Source of the DNA: Flavihumibacter solisilvae
Lineage (GTDB): Bacteria > Bacteroidota > Bacteroidia > Chitinophagales > Chitinophagaceae
Length of the DNA: 42,581 nt
Assembly (NCBI RefSeq): GCF_000814475.1
Contig: NZ_JSVC01000029.1
Span: 1-42,581 of the forward strand
Direction: 5' to 3'
Below are positions 32,917-40,830 of the stretch, one piece after another. Numbering within the stretch: position 1 is the stretch's first letter; each line of letters opens with the position of its first letter. The notes beneath the pieces were generated by a model, which was not told where the DNA came from, ran no database searches, and worked only from the letters and a program-made list of their open reading frames with translations. The position numbers were made by a program, and so were the translations under genes.

Positions 32917-34011
32917 TCAATAAAGGGTCTTTCTTTTTCCGCTTTCGAAATCCTTGAAAATAAATGTGCCAAGGTGATCGAGCGAAGCAAAAAATGCCTT
33001 ACCCTGGTTTGTCTCGGTGAACTCATTTACAAAACGCTGCAGGTAGGGATCCGATGCTATCATAAAGGTGGTGATCGGGATCTTTAGCTTCTTGCATTGA
33101 GCAGCAAGGTTCAGACACCGGGTCGTAATCTTGCGGTCAAGTCCAAAGCTGTTCTTATAATACCGCTTACCCACTTTAAGACAGGTCGGTTTTCCGTCTG
33201 TGATCATAAAGATCTGCTTGTTAGGGTTTCTTCTTTTCCGCAACATATCCATCGCCAGTTCAAGGCCGGCGACTGTATTGGTATGATATGGACCAACCTG
33301 CAGGTAGGGTAGGTCCTTGATCTCCACCGGCCATGCATCATTTCCAAAGACTACAATATCCAGTGTGTCTTTTGGATAGCGGGTTGTAATAAGTTCACTA
33401 AGCGCCATAGCCACTTTTTTTGCAGGCGTAATCCTGTCTTCGCCATAAAGGATCATGGAATGTGAAATGTCGATCATCAACACCGTTGATGTCTGTGCCT
33501 TGAAATCTGTCTCCCTGATCTGAAGATCATCTTCCTGGATATTGAAAGCCTCAATGCCATGATTGATCTGCGCATTGCGGATGCTTTCAGTGAAATCGAT
33601 TTGTTCAAGCTGGTCTCCGAAACGGAATGGCCTTGTTTCGGGGTTGATTTCATCACCCTGGCCGGGCTTAAAAGTGGTATGGTTCCCCTGCCTGGTTTTT
33701 TTTAGTTTGCCAAAGATTTCTTCGAGTGACTTTTTCCTGATGCCCTGTTCCGTTTTGGGTGTGATCTTAATAGTGCCGGATCCTGGGTCTTCGTCGATAT
33801 ATCCTTTCGTTTTCAGGTCGTCAATGAAATCACCCATGCCATACTCTTCATTTGTCAGTTCATATTCGCGGTCGAGCTGGTTGAGCCATTGTAATGCTTC
33901 CGCAACATCGCCATTGGTATATGTGAGTAACTGGATAAATAACTCCAACAACTGATCAAATACTGATTTCCCTTCCCCCGGTTTATAGCCTGTAAATAAG
34001 TATCCCTTCAT
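32917..34011 (-). CDS. VWA-domain partner of the ChlI-like ATPase
   Basis: A 364-residue cytoplasmic protein with a charged, helical N-terminal half and a C-terminal von Willebrand A domain (about 175-355). The metal-ion-dependent adhesion site is intact: MIDISHSM with Asp181, Ser183 and Ser185 (DxSxS), then the TNT turn after GPYH, and MITDGKPT. It resembles the BchD/CobT-like VWA proteins that pair with MoxR/ChlI ATPases. No signal peptide is seen. ATG 34011 is decided by a strong ribosome binding site 7 nt upstream; the frame opens earlier at a TTG that lies within that site's flank. It is the first gene of the two-gene unit, just beyond the terminator of the DUF2723 gene. Confidence 0.88.
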   Translation of the reverse strand: MKGYLFTGYKPGEGKSVFDQLLELFIQLLTYTNGDVAEALQWLNQLDREYELTNEEYGMGDFIDDLKTKGYIDEDPGSGTIKITPKTEQGIRKKSLEEIFGKLKKTRQGNHTTFKPGQGDEINPETRPFRFGDQLEQIDFTESIRNAQINHGIEAFNIQEDDLQIRETDFKAQTSTVLMIDISHSMILYGEDRITPAKKVAMALSELITTRYPKDTLDIVVFGNDAWPVEIKDLPYLQVGPYHTNTVAGLELAMDMLRKRRNPNKQIFMITDGKPTCLKVGKRYYKNSFGLDRKITTRCLNLAAQCKKLKIPITTFMIASDPYLQRFVNEFTETNQGKAFFASLDHLGTFIFKDFESGKRKTLY

Positions 34012-34018
34012 GTTATGT

Positions 34019-34029
34019 CTCCTCCTCCT
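34019..34029 (-). promoter_or_regulatory. strong Shine-Dalgarno site of the VWA gene
   Basis: AGGAGGAGGAG on the minus strand, ending 7 nt before the ATG at 34011. It fixes that start over the upstream TTG at 34035. Such sites are rare in this phylum and in this window. Confidence 0.7.
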
Positions 34030-34087
34030 GTTCAAATTACAACTAAATGGTCAAAACAGGATTGGCCTTTTTAGACTCTCCTCATAA

Positions 34088-34122
34088 CAAAAAAGTGCCC
34101 CCATGGTTGAATGGGGGCACTT
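34088..34122 (-). terminator. intrinsic terminator of the DUF2723 gene
   Basis: Perfect 12-bp stem AAGTGCCCCCAT / ATGGGGGCACTT (34093-34122, 6-nt loop). On the minus strand it runs into TTTTTTGTT. It separates the DUF2723 gene from the VWA gene, which therefore needs its own promoter. Confidence 0.85.
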
Positions 34123-34144
34123 CAATATTCCAGGTTGGAAAATA

Positions 34145-37100
34145 TTACGGGGTATCAGGTTTTGCCGGACCTACCGGAATGGAACCTTCCAGGGAAGGCT
34201 GAATGGTACTGCCGGTTTTGTACTGGTTGTCCAGCATATTCAGCATCTGTTTCATTTGCTGGGCACTGGCTATTTCACTGCGCATTGCTTCCTGCTTGCT
34301 GTCGCGCAGCTGGCTGTAATAGCTGATTTGCTGGTCCAGGTCTTTATGAATCGCCTTTGAAACTTTATCCGCCATTTCCTTATAACCGGCCTTGTACGAT
34401 GCTTCAAGGAATTTCAGGCTGAAATAGTTATGCTGGTTGTTGCGGCTGACCATTGCATAAGGCATATTTTCCTCCAGAATTCCCTTATCAGCCATGTCGA
34501 GCATTTGTTTTGCCTCGTCTTTGCGGTTCCGGTCAGCGAGACCGGCCGCACCGTCAGCATATGTTGCCCTGATGGTATTGAGGTGACGCCTGTTCTCCTC
34601 GTCAAAATATACGCCTTTGATATTTGCACTGCCGAACCCGAACTTGGTGCGCAGCTTTTCAACCATCCAGTCGACATTCACACCGGAGTTGTTGGAAATG
34701 GGCACAAGCCTGTATGTGAGGCCGTCTTTCCGCACATAATTTCCGAACCCGAGTTCTGAAGCGGTAAAAGGAGCCGTAAAACAAATTGGGCGTTTCCATT
34801 TATTGGCTGCGATGATATTCAGGATTGCCAGGTCATTCTTCAACAATGTGTTCCTGTTTTCGGGGATGATCACCGGCATTTGCGACAGTACACTGTCTTC
34901 TTTATTTATGGTACCGTTTGACCTTACCAGTTGCTCATCAACCGGAATGACATACTTCCTGGCAGGCAGATAATTTATCGACTCGCCACCCTGCAGCGCT
35001 ACTTTAAACGCCGGGTCTTCACTGCCTACCACATTTTTCATTACGTCGTACAGGTCATAGAATTTTTCCTGGTTTACGTCAGGCCGCGGGTTGTACACAA
35101 CGTAGTCCCTCTTCCGTCCCCGGATCTGCTCTGCAGACCAGATCACGTCGATAGGAGCGCTTTCATTGATCTTGTAACGAAGCTGGTTGATATACCAGTC
35201 GATTCCAAGCAGGCTGTTGTTGATTACCCTGATATCCGGGCGGATCCCTTCAACTTCCTGGGCATACCATAACGGATAAGTATCGTTATCGCCATAAGTG
35301 AAGAGGATGGCGTTTGGTGGACAGCTCTCCAGGTAGTCTTTCGCGAGGTCGCGCGCAAGCACTTTCTTGCTGCGATCGTGGTCATCCCATTCCTGGAATC
35401 CCATGAGGACCGGAACAAGCAGCAGGCATACCAGGGCGGCTGCCGGGTTTGCCAGGGATTCCTTTGTCTTGCGCATGAGCCATTCCCTTATCTGCAAAAC
35501 TCCCAGGCCGATCCAGATCGCGAACGCATAGAACGATCCAACAAAGGCGTAATCACGCTCACGGGGCTGGTTACCTGCCTGGTTGAGGTAAAGCACAATT
35601 GCAATGCCCGTAAAAAAGAAGAGCAGTCCCGCAACGAGGAAATCCCTGCGATTGGCGAAATACTGATATACTACCCCAATCAGTCCCAGAATCAGGGGCA
35701 GTGCAAAAAGTTTGTTGTTTGCCTTGTTGTTTTTGATACTGTCGGGTAAAGTGTCCTGGTCGCCGAGTCGGAAGTTGTCAAGCGGTCCAATGCCGGTTTT
35801 CCAGTTTCCGTCCCGTACGTTACCGGGACCAAAGCCCTGGATGTCATTCTGCTTGCCGGCGAAGTTCCAGAGGAAATAGCGCCAGTACATCCAGTTGAGC
35901 TGGTAGGTCCAGAAGAAATAGATATTCTGCGCCATATTCGGCCTTTCTCCTTCCGCTAGTCCCAGCCAGTCTTTATAAAATTCAGCGTGTCCCTGGTCAT
36001 TGCTGGCATCCCAGACCCTGGGGAAAAGCATTTTGTCTTCGGAAGAATATACCGGCTTGATATCGTAACCAACTTCCTCGTAACTCTTTTCACCTTTGGT
36101 ATATTTCATGTTCGTCTGCGCATAGTCATTCGGCGAAGCCGTGAACACCTGTCCGTACAGGAGCGGAAAGTCACCATACTGGTCACGTCCCAGGTATCCT
36201 ACAAGCGAATTAGGGTTGTCGACATTATACATATCCACAGCCGGATTCGCATTTGAACGGATCATTGTCGTGATATAGCTCGAATACCCCAGAAGCATGA
36301 AAATCACACACCAGGTTCCGAGTCTAAGGAAATTCCAATGGTTTTTTGCAGCCATCCGCAATCCCAGCCAGAGCAGGAAACCCAGCAGCACGAAGAAGAA
36401 TATAAATCCGGAGAAGAAAGGCAAGCCAAAATTATTGACAAACCGGATATCAAACCATCCGGCAAGTTTAACTGACCATTGGATCACTACTACCTGCACA
36501 AACCCGGTAATCAGGCAGCCTGTGATGAAAGCCCAGAAAGTACCTGCACGGGTAACCTGGTAACGTTTGAAATAATACACCATTACGATGGCCGGAATGG
36601 TAAGCAGGTTAAGCAGGTGAACACCGATTGAGAGTCCCATCATAAAGAAGATGAACACAATCCATTTGTCTGCACCGGGTTCGTCAGCGCTGTGTTCCCA
36701 TTTCAGGATCGCCCAGAATACAAGTGCAGTGAAGAGTGAGGAAAGCGCATAAACCTCGCCTTCAACAGCGCTGAACCAGAATGAATCGCTGAAAGTATAG
36801 GCCAGGGCACCAACAACACCTGAACTGATAATGGCAAATGTCTGGCTCGCTGTTGGCGTAACGTTAAGGGGCGCAACCAGTTTTTTGGCAAAATGGGTAA
36901 TGGTCCAGAAAAGGAACAGGATCGTGAAGCCACTGCTGAGCGCACTCATGATGTTCACAGCTTTGGCAGGATTACTGCCGCCAAAAAGAACGATGAAGAT
37001 CCTACCGAGAAGGATAAACAGCGGGGCACCAGGGGGGTGGGGGACCTGCAGTTTGTAAACACTTGAAATAAATTCTCCAGTATCCCAGAGACTGGCTGTG

Positions 37101-37183
37101 GCTTCCATTGTCAGCAGGTACACCGCGCAGGCGATGGCACAAATGATCCAGCCGGCAATGTTGTTCACTTTTTTAAATGTCAT
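34145..37183 (-). CDS. DUF2723 / TMEM260-like GT-C membrane protein
   Basis: Integral membrane protein of 1012 residues. The N-terminal half has about twelve hydrophobic helices. The first loop after helix 1 carries LWDTGEFISS with Asp34 and Glu37, the acidic GT-C signature used for polyprenyl-phosphate-sugar donors, followed by HPPGAPL. The C-terminal third is soluble, probably periplasmic and helical. The family (PF11028) is related to human TMEM260, an O-mannosyltransferase; in Bacteroidota it is a candidate protein O-glycosyltransferase, but activity here is inference. ATG 37183 was chosen over a TTG 30 bases upstream, which sits inside a perfect -7 promoter element. Confidence 0.9.
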   Translation of the reverse strand: MTFKKVNNIAGWIICAIACAVYLLTMEATASLWDTGEFISSVYKLQVPHPPGAPLFILLGRIFIVLFGGSNPAKAVNIMSALSSGFTILFLFWTITHFAKKLVAPLNVTPTASQTFAIISSGVVGALAYTFSDSFWFSAVEGEVYALSSLFTALVFWAILKWEHSADEPGADKWIVFIFFMMGLSIGVHLLNLLTIPAIVMVYYFKRYQVTRAGTFWAFITGCLITGFVQVVVIQWSVKLAGWFDIRFVNNFGLPFFSGFIFFFVLLGFLLWLGLRMAAKNHWNFLRLGTWCVIFMLLGYSSYITTMIRSNANPAVDMYNVDNPNSLVGYLGRDQYGDFPLLYGQVFTASPNDYAQTNMKYTKGEKSYEEVGYDIKPVYSSEDKMLFPRVWDASNDQGHAEFYKDWLGLAEGERPNMAQNIYFFWTYQLNWMYWRYFLWNFAGKQNDIQGFGPGNVRDGNWKTGIGPLDNFRLGDQDTLPDSIKNNKANNKLFALPLILGLIGVVYQYFANRRDFLVAGLLFFFTGIAIVLYLNQAGNQPRERDYAFVGSFYAFAIWIGLGVLQIREWLMRKTKESLANPAAALVCLLLVPVLMGFQEWDDHDRSKKVLARDLAKDYLESCPPNAILFTYGDNDTYPLWYAQEVEGIRPDIRVINNSLLGIDWYINQLRYKINESAPIDVIWSAEQIRGRKRDYVVYNPRPDVNQEKFYDLYDVMKNVVGSEDPAFKVALQGGESINYLPARKYVIPVDEQLVRSNGTINKEDSVLSQMPVIIPENRNTLLKNDLAILNIIAANKWKRPICFTAPFTASELGFGNYVRKDGLTYRLVPISNNSGVNVDWMVEKLRTKFGFGSANIKGVYFDEENRRHLNTIRATYADGAAGLADRNRKDEAKQMLDMADKGILEENMPYAMVSRNNQHNYFSLKFLEASYKAGYKEMADKVSKAIHKDLDQQISYYSQLRDSKQEAMRSEIASAQQMKQMLNMLDNQYKTGSTIQPSLEGSIPVGPAKPDTP

Positions 37184-37210
37184 AATGCGTTGGTTTAGAA
37201 AAAGGCGAAG

Positions 37211-37218
37211 CAAATATA
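37211..37218 (-). promoter_or_regulatory. -7 promoter element of the DUF2723 gene
   Basis: TATATTTG on the minus strand, a perfect TAnnTTTG, 27 nt before the ATG at 37183. A TTTG lies 15 nt further up, shorter than the usual spacing. Confidence 0.5.
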
Positions 37219-37317
37219 AGATTCTGGCGTTCCCAAAGCCGTAACGCGCAAGGTATTGCCTTACTTTTTTAATGGTTAAATAAAAAAATGTGAAAATAGT
37301 CCATCAGCAAAAGCCCA

Positions 37318-38139
37318 TTACCCGAAGAACACCTTTACTGTCTGGTAGAACAGCCGGTTCTGCAGGTACGTGTTCTGGGCCTGCTCAAGATAACCCTGCA
37401 GGCCGAATAATCCTGCGGCATTTCCTTTATTTATAGCAATCTCAAGGTAGCCGGCGGAATTGAACAGGGCCAGTTTCTCCCCTTCAGGAACATCCGCATA
37501 TGTTTCGGAGATCTTTTCTATCACTTCGTCCCGTTTAAACACTATTGAAAAGGTTCTCCCTTTTCGCTGCAATTCAAATTGTTCCCGGGTTATATTAACT
37601 ACCACATTCTCGAAATTGTCAATATGAATGATCTGGCCTTCGATCCAGGATTCGCTTAGCAGGGGTTTCAATGGATTCTTCTCCACGTAACTGCTGTCCG
37701 GTATGCCGATATCAGTTAATCTTTCACCCCTGTTGATCGCAGCAATTGCATTCCCGAAAACTTTACAGCAATGCAGTGTGTTCCGCAACTGCGACGACCC
37801 GGAAGGGAGTCCGATCAGCAGTTCCGGTGGTTCCTGCAAAATCATCGGGAGCAGCCCGTTGTCTGCACATAAAATGTATTGTTCCCTGTGATATGCAAGA
37901 AGTAACTGGTCTGGCTTCTTTTCAAACAGGTTTACAAGAACAATATGAAAGGTGTGGCTGGGAAAATTTGAAAATGCATTCCGGCAGATGTAGGCAGCCT
38001 GCGGATAGTTGAATGGACTGATCTGGTGCGATATGTCAATGATCCGGAATTCAGGATCAATATGCAGCAACTGTCCTTTCACAGCACCTACGAGATAGTC
38101 CTGCATGCCAATATCAGATGTCAAGGTCAGTAATGCCAT
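37318..38139 (-). CDS. SAM hydrolase / hydroxide adenosyltransferase (DUF62)
   Basis: Member of the S-adenosyl-L-methionine hydroxide adenosyltransferase family, related to the fluorinase and chlorinase fold, which splits SAM to adenosine and methionine using activated water. 273 residues, full length. Visible landmarks: LTLTSDIGMQDYLVGAVKG (4-22), CADNGLLP (about 91-98), HIDNFENVVVN (about 172-182), and NSAGYLEIAINKGNAAGLFG near the C-terminus. The biological role in bacteria is unsettled. It lies 22 bp behind the SDR gene on the same strand, so the two probably share a transcript. Confidence 0.9.
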   Translation of the reverse strand: MALLTLTSDIGMQDYLVGAVKGQLLHIDPEFRIIDISHQISPFNYPQAAYICRNAFSNFPSHTFHIVLVNLFEKKPDQLLLAYHREQYILCADNGLLPMILQEPPELLIGLPSGSSQLRNTLHCCKVFGNAIAAINRGERLTDIGIPDSSYVEKNPLKPLLSESWIEGQIIHIDNFENVVVNITREQFELQRKGRTFSIVFKRDEVIEKISETYADVPEGEKLALFNSAGYLEIAINKGNAAGLFGLQGYLEQAQNTYLQNRLFYQTVKVFFG

Positions 38140-38161
38140 GAATGCCCGTGCGGTTAGGGTG

Positions 38162-38968
38162 CTATTTTACCAGCTTACCTGATTTGAAAAAAAACTGGTG
38201 TGTAAGTTTGTCAGCCCACGAAGGGAAAAAACGATTCATCAGCACAGTGCGTTTGCCCGTAAACGTTAGTACCACACTTCTCTTCCGCTTTTCAATGGCC
38301 TGGAGTATCAACTGTGCACATTCGGCAGCAGTCATCATTTTTGACTCATCCATTGGGGTTTCGCCGTGCGATTCTGACTTTGCATTCAGGGCAGCATGAC
38401 GAATGTTTGACGCCGTAAAGCCCGGTGATACCCACATTACATGAACCTGTTTATCGATCAGTTCGGTCCTCAGTGCTTCAAGCCAGCCCTGGAGGGCAAA
38501 TTTTGACGCGGAATAAGCACTGCGACCTGGCAATCCACGATAGCCGGCAATGGAACTGATGCCCACGATTACTCCCCGGCGGCTGATCAGCGACGGCAAT
38601 GCGAAGCGCGTACAGTACACGCTGCCCATGAAATTTACATCCATCACTTTTCGAAAGACACTAAGATCAACGTCTTCAAACAAAGCGCGCATGGAAATGC
38701 CCGCATTGTTGATCAGTATATCAATGCCACCAAATGTGTCGATCGTTGACTCAATGAATTTCCTGCAATCCTGTTCCTCGCTCACATCTGCCACCACGGT
38801 GTGCATCATCACATTGGTATATTCCATCTGCAGGTTGTAGAGCTTATCGTAACTGCGGCCGCATGTAGCTATTTTCGCTCCGAGTGGAACCAATGCATCA
38901 ATGACCGCTTTCCCGATTCCCTCACTTCCGCCGGTGATGGCAACTACTTTATTAGTAAAGAAAGACAT
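38162..38968 (-). CDS. short-chain dehydrogenase/reductase
   Basis: Classical SDR, 268 residues, NAD(P)-dependent. Cofactor loop TGGSEGIGK (12-20), the structural motif NNAG (87-90), the catalytic serine in GISSIAG (about Ser138/139), and the YSASK motif with Tyr152 and Lys156. A short C-terminal extension after about 220 is hydrophobic and basic (RFFPSWADKLTHQFFFK), which could attach to the membrane, as in the DHRS7-like branch acting on lipid-like substrates. The substrate cannot be read from sequence. A -7 element stands 26 nt upstream. Confidence 0.9.
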   Translation of the reverse strand: MSFFTNKVVAITGGSEGIGKAVIDALVPLGAKIATCGRSYDKLYNLQMEYTNVMMHTVVADVSEEQDCRKFIESTIDTFGGIDILINNAGISMRALFEDVDLSVFRKVMDVNFMGSVYCTRFALPSLISRRGVIVGISSIAGYRGLPGRSAYSASKFALQGWLEALRTELIDKQVHVMWVSPGFTASNIRHAALNAKSESHGETPMDESKMMTAAECAQLILQAIEKRKRSVVLTFTGKRTVLMNRFFPSWADKLTHQFFFKSGKLVK

Positions 38969-38994
38969 AAAGGAGAAACAAGTTGTTTAATGAG

Positions 38995-39002
38995 CAAACG
39001 TA
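38995..39002 (-). promoter_or_regulatory. -7 promoter element of the SDR gene
   Basis: TACGTTTG on the minus strand matches TAnnTTTG, 26 nt before the ATG at 38968. No convincing TTTG stands 19-21 nt further up. Confidence 0.4.
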
Positions 39003-39012
39003 GTTAAAATTC

Positions 39013-39038
39013 AAAAGTAAAAAGGGAAAAGTAAAAAG
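39013..39038. repeat. direct repeat of 12 bp, two copies
   Basis: AAAAGTAAAAAG occurs at 39013-39024 and again at 39027-39038, two bases apart. It lies in an AT-rich intergenic region of no known role. Confidence 0.6.
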
Positions 39039-39118
39039 CGTGCGGGAGTTATACATTAATCTAAATTCAAAATTTGCAACTCAATTATCACGATGAAATT
39101 GCAGATGGGAGCGGCTTG

Positions 39119-39138
39119 AATTTTTTTCGAAAAAAATT
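39119..39138. repeat. perfect 20-bp AT-rich palindrome
   Basis: AATTTTTTTCGAAAAAAATT is a perfect palindrome, 10 bp before the -33 element of the tRNA-Lys promoter. It could act as an upstream (UP-like) element or protein site, or be chance in AT-rich DNA. Confidence 0.5.
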
Positions 39139-39147
39139 AGATAAAAA

Positions 39148-39178
39148 TTTGGGAGTAACTGTTTTATCCCTATTTTTG
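39148..39178 (+). promoter_or_regulatory. promoter of tRNA-Lys
   Basis: TTTG (39148-39151), exactly 19 nt, TATTTTTG (39171-39178): both Bacteroidota consensus elements without mismatch. About 47 nt separate it from the tRNA gene, leaving a short 5' leader to be trimmed. Confidence 0.8.
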
Positions 39179-39225
39179 CACTCCCAAAACGAACGATACA
39201 CAGTTCAAAAGTTCTTAAAAATGTT

Positions 39226-39298
39226 GATTCCGTAGCTCAGTTGGTAGAGCAATACACTTTTAATGTATGGGCCCTGGGTTCGAGTCCCAGCGGGATCA
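39226..39298 (+). tRNA. tRNA-Lys (TTT)
   Basis: 73-nt cloverleaf: acceptor GATTCCG / CGGGATC with one T-G wobble, anticodon stem ATACA / TGTAT around loop CTTTTAA (anticodon TTT), T loop TTCGAGT, discriminator A. CCA is not encoded. It has its own promoter and terminator. Confidence 0.97.
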
Positions 39299-39306
39299 CA
39301 GAATGC

Positions 39307-39340
39307 AAAAACCGTTCAGAATCAATCTGAGCGGTTTTTT
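39307..39340 (+). terminator. intrinsic terminator of tRNA-Lys
   Basis: 14-bp stem (AAAAACCGTTCAGA / TCTGAGCGGTTTTT, one G-T wobble) with a 5-nt loop and a T run to 39340, immediately before the convergent NUDIX stop codon at 39345. Confidence 0.88.
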
Positions 39341-39344
39341 GTTT

Positions 39345-39806
39345 TTATAGCCCCAGCATTTTTTCCAGTTCATTTAAAAGCGGAACCTGTCCAGGGATTA
39401 TTTTTATCCTCGCCTCTTCCATTGTAAACCAGGAAGCCCGGTCGGCTTCCGGAAAATTCTTCTTCTTTCCCGAGTGTGGCGGCCATTCCATTTCAAATGA
39501 GTTACTGACCATTCCTGCCGGATCATGATCCTGTTGTACGGCCCATGCCTTTATGATCTTTCCTGATTTTTGCTGAACCGGGGTAAGCGGAATAAAAGTT
39601 CCTTGCGCATCCCAGCCTGTTTCTTCCTTCACTTCCCTGGTTGCTGCTTGCAGCGGCTCTTCACCGGCTTCAATTTCACCCTTTGGAATTGACCACGCAC
39701 CGGCATCCTTTTTTACCCAGAAGGGACCACCCGGATGCACGAGCAATACTTCCGGCTGATTAAACCTGAAACGAAAAAAGATTATGCCTGCGCTTGTTTT
39801 TGGCAA
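39345..39806 (-). CDS. NUDIX hydrolase
   Basis: Hydrolase of nucleoside diphosphates linked to another group, 153 residues. The Nudix box is complete: Gly43, Glu49, then REVKEETGW (57-65), matching GX5EX7REUXEEXGU. The surrounding VLLVHPGGPFW and WSIPKGE place it near the diadenosine-polyphosphate/MutT-like branch, but the substrate is not settled. The start is a TTG (39804-39806), because no in-frame ATG or GTG precedes the conserved TSAGIIFFR segment. The gene begins 10 bp after the AraC stop codon on the same strand, so it is probably the second gene of that unit. Confidence 0.87.
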   Translation of the reverse strand: MPKTSAGIIFFRFRFNQPEVLLVHPGGPFWVKKDAGAWSIPKGEIEAGEEPLQAATREVKEETGWDAQGTFIPLTPVQQKSGKIIKAWAVQQDHDPAGMVSNSFEMEWPPHSGKKKNFPEADRASWFTMEEARIKIIPGQVPLLNELEKMLGL

Positions 39807-39816
39807 TGCTTTGATG

Positions 39817-40701
39817 CTACTTCACCGCCCCTGAATAAGTATGACTATGTTCCCGGTATTTCTTTGGAGAATGCCCGGTTGTTTCCTTGAACAGTTTGTT
39901 GAAATTGGAAATGGTTTTATAACCGCAGTTGTATGCAATTTCAGAGATCGTCCAGTCGCTGTCGAGCAGCAGCCTGCATGCGTTACTGATCCGCACCTGG
40001 TTAAGATATTCCACGAAATGAATCTTATTCCTTTTTTTGAAAAGCCGGCAGAAGCTCTGGGGAGTCAGGTTGGTGAGCCTGGCAACATCTTTCAATTGGA
40101 TGTCGGAACGGAAGTTCTCATTCACGTACCTGTAAACTTCACACAACCTGTCCTTTTCCGTTACACTTTCATGGTTCAGCAACTCTTCAGAATTGATGTG
40201 CTCAATATCAGATGAAGAGGAGAGCAGGTGCAGGATTTCCAACAGCCCCAAAACTTTTTCAAAGCCAGAAGCATTCAGGAGGCTTTCCATCTTGGAAGCA
40301 ATAAGTTTCCGTGTATTGTGCTGAATGTAAATGCCGGATTTTGATTTCTTCAGCAGGTCATTGATCATCCCGGCTTCCGCCAGGGAAAAAATGCCTGATT
40401 CAAAAAGGCAGGGATGAAAGTAAACGATAATCGCCTTTGCCCGTTGATTGGTCTTGCCACTCACAAACTCATCGTCGTTCATCCATATATGGGGCAGGTT
40501 TGGACCAATAAGCACCATGTCGCCTGGTGCAAAAGTCTCAATAAGGTTGCCGACTATTCGCTTGCCGGAACTCTCTTTTACATATACCAGTTCATACTCA
40601 GGATGAACATGTAATGGCGAACTGAAAAAAGACTCATCTCTCTCCACCACCGTAAACAAGCTATTCAGTTTAATAGCAATTTCAGTTTGCAGGATTTTCA
40701 T
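39817..40701 (-). CDS. AraC family transcriptional regulator
   Basis: DNA-binding regulator of 294 residues. The N-terminal half is a cupin-like sensor domain (HVHPEYELVYV, then FAPGDMVLIGPNLPHIW). The C-terminal 100 residues carry two helix-turn-helix motifs: IQLKDVARLTNLTPQSFCRLFK and the family signature ISEIAYNCGYKTISNFNKLFKETTGHSPKKYRE (shown in part: IAYNCGYKTISNFNKLFK). ATG 40701 was chosen; the frame stays open another 41 codons upstream but that part has no AraC character and fills the promoter region. It is divergent from galK with 129 bp between, so control of galK or itself by sugar is plausible but unproven. Confidence 0.88.
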   Translation of the reverse strand: MKILQTEIAIKLNSLFTVVERDESFFSSPLHVHPEYELVYVKESSGKRIVGNLIETFAPGDMVLIGPNLPHIWMNDDEFVSGKTNQRAKAIIVYFHPCLFESGIFSLAEAGMINDLLKKSKSGIYIQHNTRKLIASKMESLLNASGFEKVLGLLEILHLLSSSSDIEHINSEELLNHESVTEKDRLCEVYRYVNENFRSDIQLKDVARLTNLTPQSFCRLFKKRNKIHFVEYLNQVRISNACRLLLDSDWTISEIAYNCGYKTISNFNKLFKETTGHSPKKYREHSHTYSGAVK

Positions 40702-40830
40702 ACAACAAGCTATTAAGTACAAAACCTTAATTGTAAAACACCTGAAAAATACGCTGTCCATTTCAGAAATGAACAAAGCAGGAAAAAAACTTTCCCTTAA
40801 TTTAGTCCATCTATTAGCAATCAACGATTC

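Noticed and set aside
31324-34011. Chlorophyll or cobalamin chelatase genes
   Set aside because: Only motor-type subunits are present; there is no porphyrin-binding subunit or tetrapyrrole pathway gene.
40759-40795. Short inverted repeats CATTT/AAATG and GGAAA/TTTCC in the galK-AraC gap
   Set aside because: Five-bp arms are expected by chance in AT-rich DNA, and AraC proteins usually bind direct repeats.
40702-40824. 41-codon N-terminal extension of the AraC regulator
   Set aside because: It has no family character, is cysteine- and phenylalanine-rich, and would occupy the divergent promoter region shared with galK.
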